16,070 nt of DNA from Bacteroides sp. UBA1317 (GCA_002307035.1 DBTL01000047.1:21522-37591); one strand, 5' to 3'; counted from the first letter of the stretch, positions 1-7,299 are shown. Made by a program: numbers and translations. Notes: generated by a model from the sequence alone, not told the origin.

Positions 1-28
1 TACGGCGGTTCGAATCCGCCAGGAACCT
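1..28 (+). tRNA. 3' end of a tRNA gene, cut by the window edge
   Basis: The T arm is complete: a 5-bp stem GGCGG/CCGCC (4-8 and 16-20) closes the canonical 7-base loop TTCGAAT (9-15). Seven bases of acceptor strand (21-27) and a discriminator T (28) follow. CCA is not encoded. The anticodon lies outside the window, so the amino acid cannot be named. Integrative elements often insert at tRNA 3' ends, and an integrase stub starts about 160 bases downstream. Confidence 0.8.
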
Positions 29-39
29 CAAAATACAGT

Positions 40-71
40 AAAAGCTTCGTTCAGAAATGGACGAAGCTTTT
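40..71 (+). terminator. Rho-independent-like terminator after the tRNA
   Basis: A perfect 11-bp inverted repeat (AAAAGCTTCGT at 40-50 and ACGAAGCTTTT at 61-71) encloses a 10-base loop. It is followed by T/A-rich sequence and lies 11 bases after the tRNA end, as expected for the tRNA transcript terminator. Confidence 0.75.
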
Positions 72-131
72 GTTATTTATTGATATTCAGTAACTTACCT
101 GCCTTGGTGATTTCGAGAAATTCTGTACAAT

Positions 132-190
132 GTATACCGATGTGTATCCCGGTGAATAAAAGTAGACCGAAAGTAGGCCGGCAATAGACC
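132..190. repeat. Short spaced repeats beside the integrase stub, possible integrase arm sites
   Basis: TAGACC at 163-168, TAGGCC at 174-179 and TAGACC at 185-190 start exactly 11 bases apart. Upstream there is a related imperfect pair, GTATACCGAT (132-141) and GTATCCCGGT (144-153), 12 bases apart. Phased short repeats just upstream of a tyrosine integrase gene and next to a tRNA are the expected layout of arm-type binding sites of an attachment region. That role is inferred from position and spacing only. Confidence 0.4.
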
Positions 191-337
191 ATGATAACAG
201 TTAAAACTTATTTTAGAAAACATAACCCAACTTCAATATCCGGATCCGTTTCGATTTCATTTTATGCGAATAGATACAAGGTCAACTTCGCTACAAAAAT
301 GAGGGCAAACGAAATATTTCATCAACCTCTGCTTTAG
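191..337 (+). pseudogene. Tyrosine integrase N-terminal stub
   Basis: An ATG at 191 opens a 48-codon reading frame beginning MITVKTYFRKHN and ending in TAG at 335-337. The pattern (TVKTYFRK, then SVSISFYANRYKVNFAT) resembles the N-terminal arm-binding domain of Bacteroidetes phage/conjugative-transposon integrases, which start with a beta-strand module that includes a short R-K-rich segment. Full-length relatives have about 400 residues. The core-binding and catalytic domains (R-H-R-H-Y) are absent, and nothing downstream resumes them. Position beside a tRNA 3' end supports the identification. I read it as the 5' stub left when an integrative element decayed. The assignment rests on weak N-terminal resemblance plus context. 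Confidence 0.5.
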
Positions 338-660
338 TTTGGCACAGCTATATTGTTTCTTTGTATTCAAAATAGCTTGTATCTTTTTATGAAGATAACT
401 TCATCTTTCTAATTTTTTAATTAGATTTGCACGATGTAAGAATGTTGGAAGAAGAAAAACACGCAAATAATATGTTTAAGCATGTTTGTGTCTATAATTA
501 GGAGTGCGGGCTATTTTTACTTATTTTGATTTGAGGCTTATCCATAGCCTAATGATTGAATAATGAGAGTGGTACTGCGTCCTTTCTACCAACATAATAA
601 ACGCAGTCGGAGATACCGAAAACCGTTATAGAGTAGGCCTTGTTTAAAATCTAATGCGTT
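338..660. other. Intergenic stretch without a recognisable gene
   Basis: No convincing gene was found. The stretch holds a small AT-rich hairpin (ATGAAG/CTTCAT, 389-394 and 399-404) followed by a T-rich run. It also has an exact TAnnTTTG box (TAGATTTG, 422-429) without a good -33 element, and a 7-bp inverted repeat ACTGCGT/ACGCAGT (574-580 and 601-607) around a 20-base loop. A 19-codon open frame at 442-501 (MLEEEKHANN...) starts 12 bases after the TAnnTTTG box, but nothing else supports it as a gene. The stretch is probably scar sequence plus the promoter region of the downstream genes. Confidence 0.5.
422..429 (+). promoter_or_regulatory. Possible Bacteroidetes -7 box
   Basis: TAGATTTG matches the TAnnTTTG consensus exactly. 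No TTTG or TTG lies 19-21 bases upstream, so it is only half a promoter. If used, it would drive the zinc-finger gene and possibly the WYL operon. Confidence 0.3.
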
Positions 661-912
661 ATGGCAAGTTTTTATTGTGAGTACTGTGGACAAAAGTTCT
701 CAAGCGTTTCTTCTCTGACGGCAAGTAATTGTTTTTGTCATCCAAATGGTGCAGCAAAAGGAAAGCACAAGCTGTACGAAGGCTCAGAAAAAAGCAAATA
801 TACCTGTAAATATTGCGGTCAGAACTTCTCTTCTCTACAATCATTAACAGCCAGTAGTTGTTTTCGTCATCCCAACGGACCTGCGAAAGGAAAACATGCT
901 CCAGCATTGTAA
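661..912 (+). CDS. Small protein of two C2H2-like zinc-finger repeats
   Basis: The 83-residue protein is made of two nearly identical modules. Each reads Y-x-C-x-Y-C-G-Q-x-F-S-S, then S-L-T-A-S, then C-F-x-H-P-N-G, then K-G-K-H: Cys 6, 9, 24 with His 27 in repeat 1, and the matching set in repeat 2. Spacing CxxC...CxxH suggests one zinc per module. Repeats of this kind, ending in K-G-K-H-x-P-A-L, occur in Bacteroidetes as small proteins or as tails of larger ones. The DNA or protein partner is unknown. It lies just before an exonuclease remnant and a WYL regulator, and the remnant may once have been its genetic partner. The start ATG directly precedes the first module, and I see no strong ribosome binding site. 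Confidence 0.65.
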   Translation: MASFYCEYCGQKFSSVSSLTASNCFCHPNGAAKGKHKLYEGSEKSKYTCKYCGQNFSSLQSLTASSCFRHPNGPAKGKHAPAL

Positions 913-921
913 TTTTATTGA

Positions 922-1044
922 ATCTTATATACGACTGATTTTATCGTAGTGGCTGAATGTTTCGGCTATAATATAGAAAATCATCATCATGCATTAGCGG
1001 GTGCCGAAGCGTGCGCCGTTATAGCAACTCATTTATTGTGGATT
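922..1044 (+). pseudogene. C-terminal scrap of a DEDDh 3'-5' exonuclease, in frame with the WYL gene
   Basis: After a TGA at 919-921 the frame stays open and encodes VAECFGYNIENHHHALAG followed by AEACAVIATHLL. This is the last catalytic motif of DnaQ/DEDDh exonucleases (H-x-A-x-x-D-A-x-A-C-A-x-I). The motif Asp is replaced by Gly (ALAGAEA instead of ALADAEA), so even this scrap has lost a metal ligand. The other Exo motifs are absent. No stop separates the scrap from the WYL start at 1045, so a GTG at 949 would give a fused 330-residue protein. I read it as a relic left by recombination. Motif identification is firm; translation as a fusion is unlikely but not excluded. Confidence 0.65.
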
Positions 1045-1941
1045 ATGGCAAAAGACTTGTTTAAACGATATATTTGGTTAGTTGATACGATTTATCAGGC
1101 TGATGGAATGACATTCGATGATATAAATGACAGATGGTTAAAAAGTTCTTTATCTGATGGTAACAGCTTACCCAAGAAAACTTTTCATAATCACAAGGAT
1201 GCTATTCAGGATATATTTAACATAGTTATAGAATGTGATGCTAAAGAGGGATATAAGTACTATATTCAGAATTCGGAAGATATAAGTAATGGAAGTCTTC
1301 GGGGGTGGTTATTAAACACCTTTACAGTGAGTAATCTAATCAATGAAAGTCAAAAACTTAAAAATAGGATACATCTTGAAGAAATTCCTTCGGGGCAGCA
1401 CTACTTAGCTCCAATTATTGAAGCTATTCGTGATAGTGTTAAGATAGAGATAACCTATCAAAGTTATTGGAAAGATCATCCAAGTACATTTGAGATAGAG
1501 CCTTACTTTATTAAGATATTCAAGCAACGTTGGTATGTTATTGCTTATAGTGAAGGTGTGAGTAAAATTCTGATATATGCCTTAGATCGAATTCAGCAGC
1601 TGTCTATAACCTCAAATAAGTTGGATTATCCAAAAGATTTTAGTCCCGAAGATTATTTCTACAACTGCTATGGAATCATTAATGAAGAAAAGATTTCGCC
1701 TTGTACCGTTAAAATAAAAACAAATTCCTTTCAGGCACAATATCTAAAGGGTTTGCCATTACATCATTCTCAGAAAGAGATTGAGGCAACAGATGAAATG
1801 TCAATCTTTGAATATTATATAAAACCGGCATTTGATTTTCGGAAAGAACTGCTATCTATGGGAGCTGAGATTGAGGTGTTGGAGCCAGAATGGTTTAGAG
1901 AAGAGATGACAAAAGTAATTGAAAACATGAATAGAGCATAG
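1045..1941 (+). CDS. WYL-domain transcriptional regulator
   Basis: The protein has 298 residues. Residues 5-75 look like a winged helix-turn-helix (KRYIWLVDTIYQ... then KTFHNHKDAIQDIF). Residues 120-190 are a WYL domain, with the diagnostic core QRWYVIAY at 161-168 after IEPYFIKIF and before YALDRIQQL. A WCX-like C-terminal part runs to the end. WYL proteins bind a ligand, probably a nucleic acid or nucleotide, and control nearby genes; BrxR and CapW do this for BREX and CBASS. The stop lies 19 bases before the first DUF262 gene, so it is probably the promoter-proximal gene and regulator of that cassette. MAKDLF at 1045 is preferred over GTG 949 because the extra 32 residues belong to an exonuclease scrap. 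Confidence 0.85.
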   Translation: MAKDLFKRYIWLVDTIYQADGMTFDDINDRWLKSSLSDGNSLPKKTFHNHKDAIQDIFNIVIECDAKEGYKYYIQNSEDISNGSLRGWLLNTFTVSNLINESQKLKNRIHLEEIPSGQHYLAPIIEAIRDSVKIEITYQSYWKDHPSTFEIEPYFIKIFKQRWYVIAYSEGVSKILIYALDRIQQLSITSNKLDYPKDFSPEDYFYNCYGIINEEKISPCTVKIKTNSFQAQYLKGLPLHHSQKEIEATDEMSIFEYYIKPAFDFRKELLSMGAEIEVLEPEWFREEMTKVIENMNRA

Positions 1942-1960
1942 ACTAATTTAAATAATTTAT

Positions 1961-3628
1961 ATGGAGAATAATTTGATTTCATTAAAAGAGTATCTTAACA
2001 AGAAAAAGACCTTTGTTATTCCACATTATCAAAGAGGATATATTTGGGGAAAATCGAGAGGTTCGGAAAAAGATTCAGTACAATTTTTATTAGAAAGTAT
2101 CAATAATAGCTTCTCTAATAAAAATAAAGTTGAACTCTTTTTGCAAGGGGTAACAGTTTCAGAACCAGAAACCGAAGCATGCATAGAATTAATTGATGGT
2201 CAACAACGAACAACCTTTTTTTATCTTTTATTACTTTACCTTGGTTATGAAGAATCTATAAACATTAAGTATTCGGTTCGGAAAGAATCCGAACGATTTC
2301 TTATTGAGTTGAGTGAAAAAACATTTGAAGAAATAATAAATCTAAGTCAAGAAGATGCTATAGAACAGTTTCAAGATATTTTTTATTTTAAAAAGACGTT
2401 GCGCTCAATTGATAAAGAGTTCTCAAAGGCTGATAAAAGAGAATTACTGAATTTTTTGTTGACCAATATCAAGTTTCTCTATATCAACATACCAAAAGAG
2501 AAAGCCGTTTCTGTTTTCACGATGATGAATGGTAATAAGGCTGTGATGAAAACAGAAGAAATTATTAAAGCCGAATTGCTTCGGTTGGTTTCGTTGGAAG
2601 ATAATCCTAATTCTCCCGATATAGAAACAATTAGGTGGGAACAAAATTTATTGCGAAGCAAGTATGCTAGAGAATGGGACAAATGGACTTATTGGTGGAA
2701 TAAGCCCGAAGTTCAATCATTCTATCATACTGTTAACGCTATGGGATTGTTGGTAGAAACTTACTATTCAAACAAAAGAAAAACGAAGTTTAATTTTGAT
2801 AATTTTCGAGATAATTTTCTTCGAGATAAGGAGAAGGGAAATGTATGGGCTGCCAAAAATACATTCTATGAATTGCGTCAACTGCAAAAGAAGTTCGAAG
2901 ATGTTTATAACAGTATTGATGATAGTAAAGAACTTCATAATAAGATAGGGGCAATATTGACTATATTTGGGAAAGAAAACCGGGTATATTTTATAAGAGA
3001 ATATTTTGTAAGTGGTTCAAACATAAATATTGATATTTATTTGAAATATGCATATCTTAAATTATCTCATGCTCAAATTATGGCGAAATTAACTGAGAAG
3101 GAAAGCAATTTATTCGAAAAAGAAAATGTAGCGAAGGCTGTAGGTATGGTTGAAATTGCTATCAAAGATATGTTAGATGCAATTACAGATGCTTTATTAT
3201 ATGAACATAAAGAAAAACATGAGTATGCTTATTTGCAATTGCTTAGATTGAACGTTGAAGCAGATACTGCTTTGGGTAGAGCCTTTGACTTTTCCATTTG
3301 GGAGGCAAGGTCATTGGAACATATTCATGCAAAATCGCGTGCATTTGAACTGTCCGGACCTAACAGCAATATCGAGAGTAACGAGCATTGTATTGGTAAT
3401 TTAGTATTGCTATATAAGAATGATAATTCAAAGTTTGGAGCAAAAGACTTCAATCAGAAAAAATCTATATATTTCAACCTTACTAAAGATAAAGCTTTCA
3501 AAAGTCAACGATTATTACATACTATTTCTGTTTTTTCAAAAGAGAGATGGGGCGCAGAAGAAATTGAAGATAATAACAAAAAAAGAATCGATGAAATTAA
3601 AGGATATTATGAGATACAAGAAGCTTAA
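1961..3628 (+). CDS. DUF262 + DUF1524 (HNH) protein, GmrSD-like putative restriction nuclease
   Basis: The protein has 555 residues. The N-terminal DUF262 part has both family signatures: VIPHYQRGYIW (19-29) and the nucleotide-handling motif IDGQQRTT (78-85). The middle (about 190-420) is helical. The C-terminal DUF1524 part carries the HNH-type signature: LEHIHAKS (His454), then HCIGNLVLLYKNDNSKF (Asn480) and a closing KKSIYF. GmrSD, SspE and BrxU have this two-domain plan: DUF262 senses or hydrolyses nucleotide and DUF1524 cuts DNA, often DNA with modified bases. The gene begins 19 bases after the WYL gene, and its last 20 bases overlap the next gene. Length and motifs are complete, so it looks functional. 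Target specificity cannot be read from the sequence. Confidence 0.88.
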   Translation: MENNLISLKEYLNKKKTFVIPHYQRGYIWGKSRGSEKDSVQFLLESINNSFSNKNKVELFLQGVTVSEPETEACIELIDGQQRTTFFYLLLLYLGYEESINIKYSVRKESERFLIELSEKTFEEIINLSQEDAIEQFQDIFYFKKTLRSIDKEFSKADKRELLNFLLTNIKFLYINIPKEKAVSVFTMMNGNKAVMKTEEIIKAELLRLVSLEDNPNSPDIETIRWEQNLLRSKYAREWDKWTYWWNKPEVQSFYHTVNAMGLLVETYYSNKRKTKFNFDNFRDNFLRDKEKGNVWAAKNTFYELRQLQKKFEDVYNSIDDSKELHNKIGAILTIFGKENRVYFIREYFVSGSNINIDIYLKYAYLKLSHAQIMAKLTEKESNLFEKENVAKAVGMVEIAIKDMLDAITDALLYEHKEKHEYAYLQLLRLNVEADTALGRAFDFSIWEARSLEHIHAKSRAFELSGPNSNIESNEHCIGNLVLLYKNDNSKFGAKDFNQKKSIYFNLTKDKAFKSQRLLHTISVFSKERWGAEEIEDNNKKRIDEIKGYYEIQEA

Positions 3629-5846
3629 CACTGGAGAATCATATACACTCTCGACCCTGTTTTCGAGAGACAATAAAATAGTAATACCTGATTTACAACG
3701 TGATTATTGTTGGGGAGGAGATAGTAATTTGGCAAAAGACTTTTTATTGAGCCTGATCGAAAACGAATCTCTAAAAAACCGAACAGATTTGAACATGGGG
3801 TTGATTTATGGATATGAATTACCGCAAGGTCACATTCAATTATGTGACGGGCAGCAACGGATTACAACTCTATTTCTGTTATTGGGTATGTTAAATCATA
3901 AATCAAAAGACAATAACTTTAAAGACCTCTTAATTTCTGACAAGGAATTGAATGATGATAAAGAACCTTACCTACAATATGCTATTAGAGAAAGTACATT
4001 GTATTTTTTGAGTGACCTTGTTTATTTTTTCTTTATAGAAAACCAAGATTTATCTGTTAAAGATATCCGGAACCAAGCATGGTATTTCAACGATTATGAT
4101 CTTGATCCGAGTATACAAAGCATGTTAGCGACACTTTATGTAATAGAGGAAGAAATACAAAATGTTGATGTTGAGTCTTTTGGAAAATATGTTAGCACAA
4201 GATTGACATTTATGTATTATGATATGAAAAATCGAAAAAACGGAGAAGAAACATTTGTTGTTATTAATACGACAGGAGAACCTCTATCAGCAACAGAGAA
4301 CCTAAAACCTCTATTTATTAATAGATTACCTCAGGAAGAACAACAAAGTGCCAGTAAATTATGGGAAGATTGGGAAACTTTTTTCTGGCTAAATAGAAAA
4401 GGAGATAGAAAAGGAGCAGGCCTCAAAACAAATGATACTGCAGATAAAGGATTTCTTGAATTTTTTCGCTGGTTGATATTACTTAATACAAAAGAGGAAG
4501 GGATTTTTGAGTATATTGCAAATGGAGGCAGGGTAAATATTAACGATTTGAAGCTGCCAGACATACGACAGTATTTTGAAATCGTAAAATTAGCCTTTAC
4601 AGAATCGGAAGTCTTCCCTAACAATCGAGATTGGTTGGCGCCAGAGAGCATGAATGATCAAATCGTTTGGTTCAAACTTTTACCTGTTATAGAATACATC
4701 AAACGTTTTGGAAAAGACGATGTACGTAATGTTATACGGGTTAAGAGATTCTTTGAAAATATGGCTCGTAATGGAAATTTGAGTAAAGCTATAGCTGATG
4801 TATTGCCTGTTGCTATAAGAATTATAAAGGAATTACCATCTGCCGATATTGCATCAATGCTCTCTATGGAAAATGTCTCGAAGCAATTGTTGACAGATGA
4901 AGAAAAACTTAAATTTGAATTATATGTCAAAGCAAACAATAGAGAAGATCTTGAAAACCTCTTTTGGGAAGAAGAAAATCATAAAGTCTGGAATGGAGAG
5001 ATAATGCCTATCTTAGAGTGGAGTGGCGGACATGACTTTGAATTTGAAGTCTTTGAAAGATACAGCAAAGCCTTCTCTACTCTATTTCATGATGAGATGG
5101 ATTATTCTGGCCTAGATGTAACTCGCATGGCATTACTGACAAGAGATCTTTCTGGGTATCCACGAATATTTAGAGGATATACAAATTATTCATTTTGCTG
5201 GAAATTTTCCGATTGGAAAACTTTAATTAGCGACAATAAGTTAGAATTTGAATTGTTTTTCCATGAGCTATTAGATAAAAGTGAAATAGAAATTTATGAA
5301 AAGCTAAACGAAATGATAAAGAATAATCCTAGCAATAAAGATTATGCTGAATTTGTGGAGATTCCGAAGCTGATTGAATATTGTGAAGAAAAAAATATGC
5401 AATACGATAGTAGTAAAGACTGTTGGATCTTAATAGCAAGAGATAGGCAAAGCGGCCCTCATGCCAATTTGAAATCTTATAGGTTATATTTGGATCTACT
5501 AAAAGATAGATTCTGGAATGAAGAAAAATGGAGATTAGACTTCTTTCAATCAGGCGGTACATACAGCTACTTTGAGCATAAAGAGAAAAAAATAAAAATT
5601 CATATGCTGTTCAGCGAAAATATTAATGGAACAGATATGTACAAGTTATTATTATTTGATTGTGAGGATAAACAAGGCGATAGAGATGCGCTTCTACACA
5701 TTGCTAAAATGTTTGATCTTACATGGCGGGAAAACCTTTCTGCTGATAATTGCGGATATGAATCTCCATCATTAAATAAAGATGTTATAATCGGTAATTT
5801 GCGAAAGATGATGAAAGAAATGGATAATGTATTTACTAATGATTAA
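3609..5846 (+). CDS. Second DUF262 protein, without a DUF1524 nuclease domain
   Basis: The protein has 745 residues. DUF262 signatures are clear: VIPDLQRDYCWG (25-36) and LCDGQQRITTLF (78-89; Asp80-Gln83-Arg84). A later DUF262 element (NGEETFVVINTTGEPLSATEN, about 218-237) also fits. The last 450 residues or so show no HNH (no H...N...GNL pattern) and no other motif I recognise; they are rich in Trp, Phe, Glu and Lys. The ATG at 3609 overlaps the upstream stop by 20 bases, which suggests translational coupling. An in-frame ATG at 3591 (MKLKDI) is an alternative. Starts further upstream would run backwards through the previous gene and are rejected. It is probably the partner subunit of the DUF262/DUF1524 protein, perhaps the sensor or specificity part; this is inference. 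Confidence 0.85.
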   Translation: MRYKKLNTGESYTLSTLFSRDNKIVIPDLQRDYCWGGDSNLAKDFLLSLIENESLKNRTDLNMGLIYGYELPQGHIQLCDGQQRITTLFLLLGMLNHKSKDNNFKDLLISDKELNDDKEPYLQYAIRESTLYFLSDLVYFFFIENQDLSVKDIRNQAWYFNDYDLDPSIQSMLATLYVIEEEIQNVDVESFGKYVSTRLTFMYYDMKNRKNGEETFVVINTTGEPLSATENLKPLFINRLPQEEQQSASKLWEDWETFFWLNRKGDRKGAGLKTNDTADKGFLEFFRWLILLNTKEEGIFEYIANGGRVNINDLKLPDIRQYFEIVKLAFTESEVFPNNRDWLAPESMNDQIVWFKLLPVIEYIKRFGKDDVRNVIRVKRFFENMARNGNLSKAIADVLPVAIRIIKELPSADIASMLSMENVSKQLLTDEEKLKFELYVKANNREDLENLFWEEENHKVWNGEIMPILEWSGGHDFEFEVFERYSKAFSTLFHDEMDYSGLDVTRMALLTRDLSGYPRIFRGYTNYSFCWKFSDWKTLISDNKLEFELFFHELLDKSEIEIYEKLNEMIKNNPSNKDYAEFVEIPKLIEYCEEKNMQYDSSKDCWILIARDRQSGPHANLKSYRLYLDLLKDRFWNEEKWRLDFFQSGGTYSYFEHKEKKIKIHMLFSENINGTDMYKLLLFDCEDKQGDRDALLHIAKMFDLTWRENLSADNCGYESPSLNKDVIIGNLRKMMKEMDNVFTND

Positions 5847-5857
5847 TAAAATCAAGT

Positions 5858-5901
5858 ATTCAAGGCAAGCTATAGGTACTCTACCTAGGCTTACCTTGAA
5901 T
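5858..5901 (+). terminator. Long stem-loop after the DUF262 operon
   Basis: ATTCAAGG...AAGC...TAGGTA pairs with TACCTAGGCTTACCTTGAAT over about 20 bp with two irregularities, leaving a loop of a few bases. It begins 12 bases after the stop codon. No T run follows, so it may act as a processing or 3'-end-protecting hairpin rather than a classic terminator. Confidence 0.5.
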
Positions 5902-6023
5902 CTATTACAAAGGATGGTATAAGCTATTATCCTAATGACATTTATTCTTATGGAGAAATAATGTTAACCGTTCTATTTTACGATTATACAATTATTCAGT
6001 GGATTTAAATCCATTATCTGAGA

Positions 6024-6653
6024 ATGAAAATATTATTTATATCTGATACTCACGGCCAGCACCGAAAATTGAAAAATCTTCCTCAAGCAGATCTGTTGAT
6101 TCATAGCGGAGATGTGTCGAGAAGAGGTGAAGATCATGAAATAGAAGATTTTATCAGGTGGTTCTCCCAACTAGACTTCCAGTATAAAATATTCATAGCT
6201 GGTAATCATGACTTTTATTTTGAAGATGAAACTGTAAATAGAGTGCAGAAAATGTTACCTCAAAATACTTATTACCTCTGCGATACAGGGGTGACAATAG
6301 AAGGGATTAGTTTTTGGGGTTCTCCTATTACTCCGACATTCTTTAATTGGGCATTCAATAGAGATAGAGGTAAAGAAATTGCTAAGTATTGGAATAAGAT
6401 TCCTGAAAGTACAGACATTCTTATTACGCATGGTCCACCTTTTGGCATTCTCGATCAAACACAGTCAGGCTTACATGTAGGCTGTGAAAGTCTACTCAAA
6501 AAAGTAAAGTCAATTAAGCCTCAATATCATTTATTTGGTCATATTCATGAGGCTTATGGGGTATATGAAAGTGCTCAAACTACTTTTATTAATGGAAGTA
6601 TACTGGATGAAAACTATGTAATAACTAATCAGCCAATAGTTCTTAATTTGTAA
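6024..6653 (+). CDS. Calcineurin-like metallophosphoesterase (MPPED/UPF0046 type)
   Basis: The protein has 209 residues and the full five-motif set of the family: DTHG (Asp8, His10), HSGD (Asp30), GNHD (Asn61-His62-Asp63), THGPP (His136) and GHIHEAYG (His173, His175). These ligands hold two metal ions that hydrolyse a phosphodiester or phosphomonoester; the substrate is unknown. There is no signal peptide, so it is probably cytoplasmic. The length and the C-terminal TTFINGSILDE...PIVLNL match the MPPED/UPF0046 branch. It stands alone between the DUF262 cassette (177 bases upstream, with the stem-loop in between) and a broken hicAB. A part in defence, for example cleaving a nucleotide signal, is possible but not shown. 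A 14-bp palindrome TGGATTTAAATCCA (6000-6013) lies just before the start. Confidence 0.9.
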   Translation: MKILFISDTHGQHRKLKNLPQADLLIHSGDVSRRGEDHEIEDFIRWFSQLDFQYKIFIAGNHDFYFEDETVNRVQKMLPQNTYYLCDTGVTIEGISFWGSPITPTFFNWAFNRDRGKEIAKYWNKIPESTDILITHGPPFGILDQTQSGLHVGCESLLKKVKSIKPQYHLFGHIHEAYGVYESAQTTFINGSILDENYVITNQPIVLNL

Positions 6654-6670
6654 TTCTTCCTTTCCGCTCT

Positions 6671-6841
6671 ATTACTCTATTAGAGGAAAACGGATGGGAG
6701 TATAAGAGGACAAAGGGTGATCATCGAATTTATTATAAGCCTGGCGCAAGAAGGCCAATCCCAATACCAGGGAAATTAAATGATGAATTAAAAGATGGAA
6801 CGTTGGGTTCTATTTTGAGGGAGGCGGGGCTAAAAGATTAA
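6671..6841 (+). pseudogene. hicA: hicA toxin remnant, 5' end missing
   Basis: The frame up to TAA (6839-6841) encodes ITLLEENGWEYKRTKGDHRI, then YYKPGARRPIPIPG and KLNDELKDGTLGSILREAGL. This is the HicA fold: L-L-E-x-N-G-W, the catalytic-His region KGDHRIYY, a basic RRPIPIP strand, and the conserved ending G-T-L-x-S-I-L-R-E-A-G-L. HicA is an mRNA interferase of about 60 residues that normally begins M-K-x-x-E-L-I-x-L-L. Here those first residues are lost: upstream the frame runs into the end of the phosphoesterase gene and a TAA at 6644-6646, with no ATG, GTG or TTG start. The toxin is therefore probably not made, although its partner hicB 47 bases downstream is intact. Confidence 0.8.
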
Positions 6842-6888
6842 CCTCCATCTAAAAAAATAGGCAGATATGGATATATACAAAAAAACTT

Positions 6889-7299
6889 ATGAAGATGAAA
6901 ACAATTAAAGTGGTTATTGAGAGAGCTGATAAAAACTATTCAGCTTATTTAGATGGCATTGATGGAATTGTGACAACTGGTAAAACTGTAGATGAAATTA
7001 AAACTAACATGTACGAAGCCATCGATGCGTTGGTAGAAGAATGCACTGAATTAGGATGCAATGTACCAGAAGAATTGCAAGGAGATTTTGAACTTGTATT
7101 CCAAATGGATGTAAAATCATTATTAGATTTTTATGCGGGCATATTCTCTAAGGCAGGATTAGAACGTATTACGGGTATTAATCAAAAACAATTATGGCAT
7201 TATTCATCAGGAAACAGAAAACCCCGTCCGGAACAGGCTCTTAAGCTCGAATCTGCCCTTCATAAATTAGGCAAAGAGCTTTTGTCTATTAATCTATAA
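6889..7299 (+). CDS. hicB: HicB antitoxin with C-terminal helix-turn-helix
   Basis: The protein has 136 residues. Residues 4-65 form the HicB partial-RNase-H-like fold (IKVVIERADKNYSAYLDGID, then GIVTTGKTVDEIKTNMYEAI). Residues 89-125 form an XRE-type helix-turn-helix (AGLERITGINQKQLWHYSSG, then NRKPRPEQALKLE). HicB neutralises HicA and represses its own promoter. It lies 47 bases after a hicA that has lost its start, so it is probably an orphan antitoxin or regulator, expressed with the phosphoesterase or from a remnant promoter. ATG 6889 gives MKMKTIK; the next ATG (6895) would be equally compatible with the fold. A second, decayed copy of its 3' end and downstream DNA is found at 9662-9800. 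Confidence 0.88.
   Translation: MKMKTIKVVIERADKNYSAYLDGIDGIVTTGKTVDEIKTNMYEAIDALVEECTELGCNVPEELQGDFELVFQMDVKSLLDFYAGIFSKAGLERITGINQKQLWHYSSGNRKPRPEQALKLESALHKLGKELLSINL

Noticed and set aside
3420..3608. Upstream extension of the second DUF262 protein
   Set aside because: It would overlap the DUF1524-coding part of the previous gene in another frame, and the extra residues look like shadow translation. DUF262 proteins start just before the first signature, as ATG 3609 does.
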